From NCBI GenBank assembly GCA_018814245.1, contig JAHIZN010000002.1:1-9651 (forward strand): a stretch of 9,651 nucleotides of DNA. Direction: 5' to 3'. Every line of letters starts with the position of its first letter. Position 1 is the stretch's first letter. Below the pieces are notes generated by a model, which was not told where the DNA came from, ran no database searches, and saw only the letters and a program-made list of their open reading frames with translations. The stretch is from a bacterium. GTDB lineage: Bacteria; UBA9089; CG2-30-40-21. Below, piece by piece: positions 1 through 7,331 of the stretch. The position numbers and the translations under genes are program-made.

Positions 1-176
1 AAGGAGATATAGGGATTAGAAAAATATGAGGATAATACAACTTATCCCCTTAGGAATGATAACCCTGTAATCTTCCCTTCGATTTTAAGGCATTGATTAT
101 ATTATTATCCCCATATCTCATGTCATATCTCCATATCCCCCTTCTTGCACTTTTAATGTTATAGCCTGAACGATTA
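1..176 (-). repeat. MITE-like intergenic repeat, left copy
   Basis: This non-coding stretch lies downstream of the diguanylate cyclase stop. Read on the minus strand it starts with a degenerate GTAATCGTTCAGGC (177-164), continues with AGAAGGGGGATATGGAGATA (145-126), and ends with CCCTATATCTCCTT (14-1). The same three blocks in the same order are found on the plus strand at 9458-9650, so the two are inverted copies of one element. Each copy carries an internal imperfect inverted repeat (AAGGAGATA against TATCTCC), the usual look of a non-autonomous palindromic element. No reading frame or convincing terminator is visible. The left boundary may lie outside the window. Confidence 0.6.
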
Positions 177-2627
177 CTAAAAATTATTCCCCGGCATATA
201 CGACACTACCTTATTTCTCCCCTGCTGTTTGGCATCGTAGAGTGCCTTGTCTGCCTTTGCCAGCAGCTCTTTTTCTGTGGAAATGCCTTGATTTGGATAT
301 GTGGCTGTCCCAAGACTAGCTGAGAGTTGATGTGGTTTTCCGGAAATCTGATATGGGGCATCATAGATATTGCCTCGTATCTTATCAGCCAGATTAAATC
401 CTGTGTTTTGATCGGTCTCTGGTAAAACCACCGCAAACTCATCCCCGCCAAATCGGGCAACAGTACCCTTATTGCCAACGGTTTCCTTGATAATATCAGA
501 GATTGTTACTATTAACCTGTTACCCTCTGCATGTCCAAAGGTATCATTAACAAATTTTAATCTGTCAAAGTCTAACATGAGAAATGTCAATGGACTTTGA
601 TATTGATCCGCAAAGCTGAATTCTCTGACCATAAGGTCTTCAAGATACCGATAATTATACATTTTTGTCAACTCATCCCTCTCAGCCATCTCCTTGACCT
701 TGGCAAAGAGACGAACCTTTTCTAATGTAACAGAAACCTGATTGGCAACAATAGTTAAAAGCCTTCTTTGTAATGGGGTAAAGGCGTTTTCATTAAAGCT
801 GTTGATGTTTAAGAAGCCAATTATTTCACCCCTGTAATTCAATGGGGCAATCAGGAAACTCTGGAATTTTTCTACCCCAATCCAATATAGATTACCTGCC
901 TCTCCATCTTCGGTTGAATAGGCAACCTTTTTAATCTTATCAGGATTTGTCTCTGTCCATGCAGATTCTAATTGTCTTTTTATGTGATTAAGGCAGTTAT
1001 CATTGACAAAACAAGCCTGTTTTATCTGACTGACAAGCCGGTCATTATCAAAGTAGAGGTAACTGCCGGCGTGGTAATTAAAGAATTGCTGAATGCGTTC
1101 CAATACCCAGAACAATATCTCCTGAGGCAGTGACATCAATGGTATTTCCCTGGATATACTGTACAAAATTCCCAATTCCTCGGTTTGAGCCTCTAATTCT
1201 TCTTTTTCTTTTATCAATTCCTCAGTCTTTTTTTCCAAAACCTCTTTTTCATGAATCAAAACCTCTTTTCCCTTTACCTCTTCTAATAACTCCTCTTTTT
1301 CCTTTTCTAACTCCTCTTTTTCCTTTTCAAGCTCATCCAACTCCCTTTGCAATTTTTCTTTTTCAGCCATGCTGGTTGCGGCTGCCTCTTTTTCTCTTAA
1401 CAGTGCCTCTTTGCTTTGGATCAACTCTTCCTTGATCCGAATCATCTCCTCTGTTTCTCTAAGTTTGGTCTCTGCCTTTTCTCTTTCTTCTAATAATTCC
1501 TTCTTTTCATCCTCTGTCTCTTCCAACTGAACTACATACTGATTTATCTCGGCTGATACCTTTTCCTTTTCCTCTGAGAACATGACTTTCGAATTTTTAA
1601 CAGCAATGGCGGCATGACCACAGATAATAGAAAGGAGCTTGATATCACTTTCATTAAAGGGTTGACGGGTTGCTTTATTATTAACATTAATAACCCCTAA
1701 TATTTCATCGCCGATCTTTATCGGGGCAGAGATTAAGGACTTGGTGTAATATTTTGGTGAATTCTGTTGGATGGTAAACCTGGAATCATTGGTCACATCC
1801 TTGACCAAAAGCGGCTCGCCTGTTTTAGCTACATAACCCACAACACCGCGGCCAACAGGCAGTTTCGTCTTTTTTATAATTGTATCATCCATGCCTATGG
1901 CTGCCTTAATGTTCATCTCCTGAGTAAGCGGGTCAATAAGCATAAGCGATACGAGCTCAGCCTTCATGGCTCTGGCTGTGAGATTAACTATAAGGCTGTA
2001 AAGTTTTTCAGGCTCTAATGTCAGGATAAGCATCCTGGATTCCTCAAACAACTTGTAAAATTCAGCCAGCGTATGAATCTCTTCGCTTTTTTCTGTAAGC
2101 TCATGATGCTTTGTCTTTGTCTCCATTGCCAACTGGCAGATAAGGGATATAAGCTCTATGTCCTGCTCCAGCATGGCTACAGACATCCTGTGTCCCCTTT
2201 CAAGTGAGGCAAGAAAGGTGTTTTTGTCCTGCACGCTAAACCTTTCAATAAGAGACACATAATGAGCAGGTTCAACCCTTGGATCAATCATCTCACAGCC
2301 ACCAAGTATGCCAACAACAGTATTATCTACAAGAATAGGGCAATAAAATCCGAGAAATCCAGCTGGACAGGAAAATACCGTTGGTGTTTTTTGTTCTATT
2401 GCCTGATTGAGACAATCCTTGAATACCTGCCCGCATTCTATCCCTCCCTTAGGGGTAGCTTTTATTGCCCGACAATAAAGATGATCCTGCTCCTCATTAA
2501 AGATCAACTGTCCATTCGGGGCAGCAATCCAGCACGAGGTTATGCCTATTCTTTCTAATAAAACACTTCGAATCATTGACCAGCCGCGGGTAGATATAAA
2601 TTGTTCTAAAATATCTATATTATTCAA
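177..2627 (-). CDS. PocR-GAF-GAF-GGDEF sensor diguanylate cyclase
   Basis: Predicted cytosolic signalling enzyme of 816 residues that would condense two GTP into cyclic di-GMP under sensory control. Domains in order: a PocR-type sensory domain (about 8-165, with Cys32, 52, 65, 72, 87, 96 and 111 and the family-like CPAGF and VVGILGG segments); a GAF domain (about 200-345); a long Glu/Lys-rich coiled coil (about 350-490); a second, more divergent GAF (about 490-640); and a GGDEF domain (about 648-810). The active-site loop is intact (RFGGDEF, GGDEF at 727-731), as is the DFDRLKFVNDTFGH segment that binds nucleotide and metal. The usual RxxD inhibitory site upstream of GGDEF is absent (GNKG there). 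No membrane segment or signal peptide is seen. The start is a TTG placed 4 bases after a strong AGGAGG; the next in-frame ATG is Met18, inside the PocR domain. The ligand is unknown: PocR domains have been proposed to bind small organic molecules. The gene stands alone between repeats. Confidence 0.9.
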   Translation of the reverse strand: MNNIDILEQFISTRGWSMIRSVLLERIGITSCWIAAPNGQLIFNEEQDHLYCRAIKATPKGGIECGQVFKDCLNQAIEQKTPTVFSCPAGFLGFYCPILVDNTVVGILGGCEMIDPRVEPAHYVSLIERFSVQDKNTFLASLERGHRMSVAMLEQDIELISLICQLAMETKTKHHELTEKSEEIHTLAEFYKLFEESRMLILTLEPEKLYSLIVNLTARAMKAELVSLMLIDPLTQEMNIKAAIGMDDTIIKKTKLPVGRGVVGYVAKTGEPLLVKDVTNDSRFTIQQNSPKYYTKSLISAPIKIGDEILGVINVNNKATRQPFNESDIKLLSIICGHAAIAVKNSKVMFSEEKEKVSAEINQYVVQLEETEDEKKELLEEREKAETKLRETEEMIRIKEELIQSKEALLREKEAAATSMAEKEKLQRELDELEKEKEELEKEKEELLEEVKGKEVLIHEKEVLEKKTEELIKEKEELEAQTEELGILYSISREIPLMSLPQEILFWVLERIQQFFNYHAGSYLYFDNDRLVSQIKQACFVNDNCLNHIKRQLESAWTETNPDKIKKVAYSTEDGEAGNLYWIGVEKFQSFLIAPLNYRGEIIGFLNINSFNENAFTPLQRRLLTIVANQVSVTLEKVRLFAKVKEMAERDELTKMYNYRYLEDLMVREFSFADQYQSPLTFLMLDFDRLKFVNDTFGHAEGNRLIVTISDIIKETVGNKGTVARFGGDEFAVVLPETDQNTGFNLADKIRGNIYDAPYQISGKPHQLSASLGTATYPNQGISTEKELLAKADKALYDAKQQGRNKVVSYMPGNNF
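1288..1329 (-). repeat. 21-base tandem duplication in coiled-coil coding region
   Basis: Two adjacent 21-base units (1288-1308 and 1309-1329) differ at a single base. Each encodes exactly one seven-residue heptad of the EKEKEEL type in the coiled coil of the diguanylate cyclase (around residues 434-448). Gain or loss of a unit would keep both the reading frame and the coiled-coil register. Confidence 0.8.
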
Positions 2628-2631
2628 TATG

Positions 2632-2638
2632 CCTCCTT
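2632..2638 (-). promoter_or_regulatory. Ribosome binding site deciding a TTG start
   Basis: On the minus strand AAGGAGG precedes the TTG codon at 2627-2625 by 4 bases. It is a near-perfect Shine-Dalgarno match, and no ATG lies at a usable distance, so the TTG is the best-supported start of the diguanylate cyclase. The spacing is slightly short. Confidence 0.7.
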
Positions 2639-2699
2639 GTATAAAGACAATAAATATTATGTAACTATTCAGGCAGCAAGAATACAGAATTCAGGTAAC

Positions 2700-2718
2700 T
2701 GCTCAATAACCTGTGGAT
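2700..2718 (+). repeat. 19-base block, left copy of the cassette-flanking repeat
   Basis: The 19 bases TGCTCAATAACCTGTGGAT here are found exactly, as the reverse complement, at 7276-7294 on the other side of the restriction-modification gene. In both places the block is followed, after a short variable stretch, by an AATTACAA and GGGAAAGARCCACAAAGGG string, so it is the outer part of a longer shared repeat. A diverged relative (GTAACTGTTCAACATCCTGTGG) is on the minus strand around 3005-3026. Confidence 0.8.
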
Positions 2719-2721
2719 GCT

Positions 2722-2750
2722 GTAGAAACGCAAAAATGTTGCGTCTCTAC
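2722..2750. repeat. 12-base-pair hairpin ending GCGTCTCTAC
   Basis: Two 12-base arms (2722-2733 and 2739-2750) pair at 11 of 12 positions, the exception being a potential G-U wobble, around the loop AAATG. The GTAGA..ACGCAA / TTGCGTCTCTAC arms resemble palindromes dispersed in intergenic regions of many bacterial genomes, especially cyanobacteria. It is absent from the right-hand copy of the cassette-flanking repeat, so it looks like a later insertion. It has no clean U-tract and is not called a terminator. Confidence 0.65.
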
Positions 2751-2771
2751 TTCCTTAATTACAACGAAAAA

Positions 2772-2947
2772 GGGAAAGAACCACAAAGGGTGTAAATATT
2801 GGTGGTGTCTCCCTTTTCTCCATTATCCCACTATCTCTCTATCCTCCCATCTCCCAAGAATTGCGAGCGATAGCAAGGTAATCGCAAATGAGAAGAGCCC
2901 GACAATGGTTTATCTCTTAGAATTTACACCCTTTGTGGTTCTTTCTC
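2772..2947. repeat. Palindromic ACCACAAAGGGTGTA element, copy A
   Basis: Inverted arms 2772-2797 and 2922-2947 match at 25 of 26 bases around the core ACCACAAAGGGTGTAAAT. The same arms, with GAGCC in place of GAACC, bound copy B at 7135-7232. The interior of copy A is unrelated to that of copy B and contains pyrimidine-rich sequence (2809-2855) that resembles the ATCTCC-rich repeats at the ends of the window. Strong cruciform or hairpin potential. Confidence 0.75.
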
Positions 2948-3027
2948 TGTATCTGTATTCTTGCTGTCTGAATAGTTACTGTTGCTTTCAACCTCTTGCG
3001 AATTGCCACAGGATGTTGAACAGTTAC

Positions 3028-3173
3028 GAATTCAGGAGTCAGAATGAAAGAATCTGAGTGATTTATGCGATTATTTTTGTTTGGATTCACACTGATTACG
3101 AACAGTTGCGTCGTCTGATTTAATTCTGTATTCTGAATTCTGACTCCTGAATTCTACTGCCTGAATAGTTACG
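3028..3173. repeat. Inverted repeat pair just downstream of the restriction gene
   Basis: GAATTCAGGAGTCAGAAT at 3028-3045 is repeated exactly in inverted orientation at 3137-3154. Next to it, 3157-3173 is the reverse complement of CGTAACTATTCAGGCAG, the same terminal motif seen at 2661 and, less perfectly, at 9458 and 177. The element ends 5 bases before the stop codon of the restriction-modification gene. The intervening 91 bases show no gene. Confidence 0.65.
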
Positions 3174-3178
3174 ATGTT

Positions 3179-6100
3179 TTATAAATATTTCATCAACACT
3201 TCTTCTTTCTCAAAGTTAATATTTGTCAAAATATTTTTCATTTTTTCGATTTTCTCTTCTTTTTTCTCGATAATCGCAACAAGTTTTTTCTGCTCGTCTA
3301 TTGAAGGCAATGCAATTTCAAGGTTTTTAATAGTTGTCAAATTTGCCATTGTAAATCTACCTTTAGCCTCCCCAAAATTTTTATCAAAGTCATTCATTAA
3401 AGCATAAAATAAGTATTTTGGTAAAAGTTGTTTGCTGTCTTTTGGAAATAGCCCTGCTACATTTTGATTTGTTGTTGCTTCAAATGTCAAATATGCTACT
3501 CTGCCAATAGTTGCCCCAACTAAAGCCATTAAAACTGTATCAGGCTTTAAGAGTTTTGCTGATGATTTGGCAAGTCCTGATTCTGTAATTTTTTCGTTTA
3601 CTTTATATTCATAAACATAGCAGTTTTGGCAAACCTCTGAACGCAGCCAGTTTATATCTCCGTTCCAGTATTCAGCAACCTCTCGTTTTGGCGTGCCTCC
3701 GCTTTGAATGGTGCAAATACTATCAAGTTTTACAGATTTCTTGCCTTCTATAGTGCCTTGTAGCTCCTCAAATATTTCTGAATTTAATTGCTCAATTTTC
3801 GTTGTGATTTCGGCTTCCCTTTTCTCGACGATCTCAATTTCTTTTATGATTTTTTCTTGAATTGTAATTGGCGCATCAGGAATTTTTAATGAGTAAACAT
3901 CATTTCTATTTAATCCTGGCACACCAACTCCAGCTCCCAATTCATCAATATTAAGAAATTTTAGAAGATAGAAAAAATATTTCACCTTTGTTTCAGGTTT
4001 AACAAATTTGACATAAAATGTTGTATCAATAGGGTGACAATTTCCTTCGATATAATTAATTTTTCCTGCAGAGCCTTTTCTGCCAACAATAATAGACGGG
4101 CCTTTAATTAGGAATTCATTATGATGTCCAACAATACCGTTAGATCCCATTACAGGATAATCACCCTTGATTCTTTTATCTTCAGGTAATGGTCTGCCAT
4201 ATTCAAGCGTGGCTATATCTTCAAATGGAAGTAAATTAAAACGCCATTCTATGACTTGTCCCTTTTTTGTTATTAAATTTATTTGCTTTTCAAATTCCAC
4301 CCTCTCAAAATCAATCAAATCAACCAAATTACAAACAGAAACATATTTTTCCTGTTCGGGTGCTATTGTATTTATATTAATGTCTTGAATAGCTTTTCGA
4401 ATATAACTATTTGCTTTTTCAGGATTCTGATAATTGGCATCATCATACATTCTTCCGCCAACCGAGTTTATTTTTATACCTTCATATCCCTTTCTACCAA
4501 CAAATTCGTAACCCAAAAATTCTTTTTGTTCGTCAATTTCTTTCCCTGTTTTTACAATAACAGTGCGTTGATAGGTATAGTATTTATCCATTGTATCCAT
4601 GTTCTTATTCCCATCGCCAAGGCAGAGCATAAAATACAAAAACTTTTCTTTTTCAATCTTTTTACAAAATTCATAAAAGCGTTTGTTTATCTCTTTTTCT
4701 TTTTCCTCTTTAGTATAGTTCTTAAAATAGATTTTGGTTTGTAATTGCCTTACTTCGGTGCTATTATTAAATACATTATGGTATTCCTTAAACATTACTG
4801 TATTAGCCAAACTTTCATTGATTTCTGTTTCCAGAAATTGTTTATAATCATCAATATCAAAATCTCTGTGTCTGACAAACATTTTCAAAAATATTTCTGC
4901 CTCAATATATCTTTTGTTTATTGCATATTGTGTATGATTAAATAAATCAGAAACTATGAATTCACGGTCTTTCAAAAAGTCATCATTTCTGCGTTTTAAG
5001 AATAGAATTACGGTTGTAGTTCCTGTGGCTATAAAAGTTTTGCTGCCTAATTCGGTTATTGCTTTAATTTCAAAATGCTTTAATAATATTTCTCTTGCTT
5101 TTGAATAAAGCCCTGTATTGCTTAAAATAGACGAAGGCAAAATGATACCGGCTAAGCCGCCATCTGCCAGCACCTGTTTGGTGCGTTCAATAAAAAGCAC
5201 TTCAATTTCTTTGCTTCTTTCTGTAAGCGAACCAAACAAGTCGAAATGTGTCCGGCCAACATTCAGATAATTCCTGAATGCTTCAACTGAATAGGGCGGA
5301 TTTGCAACAACCACATCGAATTTCTTTTTTTCTAATTTTAATTGATTGTGCTCTTCCAAACCATCACCAAAAATAATATTTGCATCACCGTCACCATTGA
5401 TGTAACAAGCAATTTGCGATGTTCGGGCAAGACGATAATCTTTTTCTATTCCAAAAACAAAATCTTCTGCCCATTCTGTACCCTCTTGATACTCTTCAAT
5501 TTTACGCTTAAATTCCCATGATAATTTTGAAGTATCTATTGTTTTTAAGATTTGTTGAATTTCTTCAATGCTTTCGGTTAAAAAATGTCCAGCACCGCAG
5601 GCATAATCAAGAACTTTCGGTAAAAATTCAATATCGTCATTTTTGATTTTTTCATTAATGATATTTTCAAAACCAAGTGATAAAATAATGTATCTTACAA
5701 TTGGAATAGGTGTAAAAAATTGTCCTTCGGATTGCTTAACTCCATGATTAAGCATTAATTCAAAAAAGTCGCCTAACACTTGCTGTTTGCTGGTAAAACG
5801 GAATTTATAATTTTGAATAAGTTTAATAACTTCTACTAATACACGGGCATTTTGAACAAACAATTTTTTATTGTGGACTTCTTTGAATGCAAATTCATTG
5901 TTGGTATAATATTTTAATTCCCTGAAAATAGCTTTAACTTTATGAATAGGTGTTTGCTTTGGGTACAGATTAATAATTTTGTGTATATCTTCTTCTGAAT
6001 AGTAAACAATTTCTTCTTTCAGTTTTTTCATGCCCTTTTGATAGATGGCTTGTAGTCGGTCAATGATATGTTCGTATTCTTCATCTTCTTTTACTTGAAA

Positions 6101-7003
6101 ATCCAAAACATCATCATCGTTTTTTTCTTCATCAACTATTTTGCACAAAAATAAGGAAAGTACGCGATTAAAAGCGTTAGCATTGTCAGAAATGTTGTTG
6201 TGCCTTAAAATCTCGGCAAATTTGTTAAACAAACCCTTTGCATCATCAAGATTTTTAAGGTTTTTCTTTTTGAGTGCTTTTAATTCAAGCGAATAAGCAT
6301 TTGTGTCATCATCAAAGATTCCATTGAAATGGAAATATTTATTAAACGATTCTTTCCAGACTTCAAACAATTCTGTCTTATTGTTTGCGTCTCTGTATAG
6401 CTTTATATTTTCTTCTTCAATTTGTTTTAAGGATTTCTCTAAATCTTCTTTTCGGTCTTTAATCTGAACAATCAAATTATCGTAAACAAATTCATCATTT
6501 TCAAATTTTGAAGTGTATAAAACAAGAAACTGGGCGTTTTTGTCCTGATTAAGATAACTAAAAAGCTGTCCCCCGTGTTCCTCCATTTTATTTTTTTCTT
6601 TCTCAAATTCCTCTCCCCATGTCTTACATTCAATTATCAGAAGTGTTTTACCGTCTTTGCCATAAACATTTACATCAGCTTTACCTCCACTTGCACCGTG
6701 CCCAACCTTCCATTTTCTTTCAAGGTGCAGGTCGTTGGGGGCATAACCTTTTTCAAGTAACCTATCTACGCATTCAAGCACCACAAAATTTTCAGGAGCA
6801 GAAAAGTTAGATGTAGTATGGTCGCCTAATTGTATTTGTCCATCTTTTTGTCTTTCTATAGTTGGTTTTTCATCGTTACGGTAAGATATTTTTCCCTTTT
6901 CTAAATCGATTTTTATGGTGTAATTATAAAGTTTGTATTCCTTCGTGTAAACGAAAGGATTACTTATAAAACCCAATTTTTCTATAAAAGTCTGTATATT
7001 CAT
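3179..7003 (-). CDS. Single-chain type IIG-like restriction-modification enzyme
   Basis: This 1274-residue protein should both methylate adenine and cut DNA at an asymmetric site. The N-terminal region is a type I HsdR-like PD-(D/E)xK nuclease: Asp110, then Glu125-Cys-Lys127, and a QxxxY motif at Gln146/Tyr150. A helical linker (about 180-400) leads to the N6-adenine methyltransferase with GQFFTP (427-432), SAM-binding DYACGAGHF (466-474) and catalytic NPPY (568-571). A connecting region (about 680-915, containing FLGYEFVGRKGYEGIK) precedes two HsdS-like target-recognition domains (about 925-1050 and 1088-1235), each followed by a coiled-coil spacer and a Q-E-K/DEQKKL-type helix. No helicase motifs are present and no helicase gene is nearby, which argues against a classical type I enzyme. 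All catalytic motifs look intact. The ATG follows AGGTGG by 10 bases. The gene is A/T-rich, stands alone and is bracketed by inverted repeats, consistent with horizontal acquisition. The recognition site cannot be read from the sequence. Confidence 0.9.
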   Translation of the reverse strand: MNIQTFIEKLGFISNPFVYTKEYKLYNYTIKIDLEKGKISYRNDEKPTIERQKDGQIQLGDHTTSNFSAPENFVVLECVDRLLEKGYAPNDLHLERKWKVGHGASGGKADVNVYGKDGKTLLIIECKTWGEEFEKEKNKMEEHGGQLFSYLNQDKNAQFLVLYTSKFENDEFVYDNLIVQIKDRKEDLEKSLKQIEEENIKLYRDANNKTELFEVWKESFNKYFHFNGIFDDDTNAYSLELKALKKKNLKNLDDAKGLFNKFAEILRHNNISDNANAFNRVLSLFLCKIVDEEKNDDDVLDFQVKEDEEYEHIIDRLQAIYQKGMKKLKEEIVYYSEEDIHKIINLYPKQTPIHKVKAIFRELKYYTNNEFAFKEVHNKKLFVQNARVLVEVIKLIQNYKFRFTSKQQVLGDFFELMLNHGVKQSEGQFFTPIPIVRYIILSLGFENIINEKIKNDDIEFLPKVLDYACGAGHFLTESIEEIQQILKTIDTSKLSWEFKRKIEEYQEGTEWAEDFVFGIEKDYRLARTSQIACYINGDGDANIIFGDGLEEHNQLKLEKKKFDVVVANPPYSVEAFRNYLNVGRTHFDLFGSLTERSKEIEVLFIERTKQVLADGGLAGIILPSSILSNTGLYSKAREILLKHFEIKAITELGSKTFIATGTTTVILFLKRRNDDFLKDREFIVSDLFNHTQYAINKRYIEAEIFLKMFVRHRDFDIDDYKQFLETEINESLANTVMFKEYHNVFNNSTEVRQLQTKIYFKNYTKEEKEKEINKRFYEFCKKIEKEKFLYFMLCLGDGNKNMDTMDKYYTYQRTVIVKTGKEIDEQKEFLGYEFVGRKGYEGIKINSVGGRMYDDANYQNPEKANSYIRKAIQDININTIAPEQEKYVSVCNLVDLIDFERVEFEKQINLITKKGQVIEWRFNLLPFEDIATLEYGRPLPEDKRIKGDYPVMGSNGIVGHHNEFLIKGPSIIVGRKGSAGKINYIEGNCHPIDTTFYVKFVKPETKVKYFFYLLKFLNIDELGAGVGVPGLNRNDVYSLKIPDAPITIQEKIIKEIEIVEKREAEITTKIEQLNSEIFEELQGTIEGKKSVKLDSICTIQSGGTPKREVAEYWNGDINWLRSEVCQNCYVYEYKVNEKITESGLAKSSAKLLKPDTVLMALVGATIGRVAYLTFEATTNQNVAGLFPKDSKQLLPKYLFYALMNDFDKNFGEAKGRFTMANLTTIKNLEIALPSIDEQKKLVAIIEKKEEKIEKMKNILTNINFEKEEVLMKYL

Positions 7004-7013
7004 AATATTATTT

Positions 7014-7019
7014 CCACCT
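7014..7019 (-). promoter_or_regulatory. Ribosome binding site of the restriction-modification gene
   Basis: AGGTGG on the minus strand lies 10 bases upstream of the ATG at 7003-7001. The spacing is slightly long but acceptable and supports this start. Only a weak promoter could be proposed upstream (TCGACA, 18 bases, TATTGT on the minus strand), so none is called. Confidence 0.55.
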
Positions 7020-7134
7020 GTGCGGTTGTGGTATTAGTCCGCAAAATACAGCAAGAACACTCATGTGAGAGGCATACAATATTCTGTGGTTACTGAGCCT
7101 GTCGAAATATCGTGTCAAGCTCATTTACAGAAGA

Positions 7135-7232
7135 AGAGCCACAAAGGGTGTAAATCCTAAGAAATGCACCCTTGCCTTGCCTTGCTATTGTTACAATTAT
7201 TTTCCCTAAGATTATACACCCTTTGTGGCTCT
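7135..7232. repeat. Palindromic ACCACAAAGGGTGTA-family element, copy B
   Basis: The 18-base arms AGAGCCACAAAGGGTGTA (7135-7152) and its exact reverse complement (7215-7232) flank a 62-base interior. Read on the minus strand, the right arm continues outward into AATTACAA and then, about 38 bases on, the 19-base block at 7276-7294, the same order as in the left copy near 2700-2797. The 7004-7320 gap otherwise contains only this element, a TTCGACAGGCTCAG-like string (7092-7106) of a type often found dispersed in genomes, and the small frame at 7248-7331. Confidence 0.75.
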
Positions 7233-7247
7233 TTCCCTTGTAATTGT

Positions 7248-7331
7248 TTACCTATTGTTAATTGTGGCTTGCATAATCCACAGGTTATTGAGCAATTTAA
7301 CCAAATCCTTAATAACTTCATCACGATTCAT
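7248..7331 (-). pseudogene. 27-codon stump, possible truncated HEPN/DUF86 partner
   Basis: An ATG at 7331-7329 overlaps the end of the nucleotidyltransferase gene by 11 bases (ATGAATCGTGA), a typical translational-coupling arrangement. The frame reads MNRDEVIKDLVKLL and then runs into the 19-base repeat block (7276-7294) and stops at TAA. MNRDxV starts are common in HEPN/DUF86 proteins that pair with MNT nucleotidyltransferases. No HEPN RxxxxxH motif can be found further downstream before the restriction-modification gene. I infer a partner gene cut by repeat insertion; the peptide is too short to prove the family. Confidence 0.35.
7276..7294 (-). repeat. 19-base block, right copy of the cassette-flanking repeat
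   Basis: Exact reverse complement of the block at 2700-2718. It begins about 35 bases after the start of the small frame overlapping the nucleotidyltransferase gene, so it marks the likely edge of the inserted repeat on this side. Confidence 0.8.

Larger units (their letters stand above)
2661..2979. repeat. Composite element with 28-base terminal inverted repeats
   Basis: The block at 2661-2688 (starting GTAACTATTCAGGCAG) recurs as its reverse complement at 2952-2979 with 27 of 28 bases matching. This defines an approximately 319-base MITE-like element. Inside it are the 19-base block at 2700-2718, the hairpin at 2722-2750, and a second inverted pair at 2772-2797/2922-2947. No transposase is encoded and no clear target-site duplication was found. 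It fills most of the gap between the diguanylate cyclase and the restriction-modification gene. A 114-codon plus-strand reading frame from 2713 to 3057 runs through it but looks like chance. Confidence 0.75.

Noticed and set aside
2722..2750. Hairpin as a rho-independent terminator
   Set aside because: The stem is strong, but neither strand has a proper T-tract straight after it, and similar palindromes are common as dispersed repeats.
2713..3057. 114-codon plus-strand reading frame in the intergenic repeats
   Set aside because: It runs through two inverted-repeat arms and a hairpin, has no ribosome binding site that I can see, and its protein (many Ser, Cys, Tyr) matches no family I recognise.
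2661..3173. CRISPR-like array in the repeat-rich intergenic region
   Set aside because: The repeats are in inverted, nested pairs with irregular spacing, not regularly spaced direct repeats.
4283..4945. Plus-strand reading frames opposite the restriction-modification gene
   Set aside because: They are Phe/Ile-rich products of the antisense of an A/T-rich, Lys/Glu-rich gene that has clear motifs on the minus strand.
3179..7003. Classical type I system split over several genes
   Set aside because: Nuclease, methyltransferase and specificity domains are in one uninterrupted frame and no helicase motor domain is present in the protein or its neighbours.
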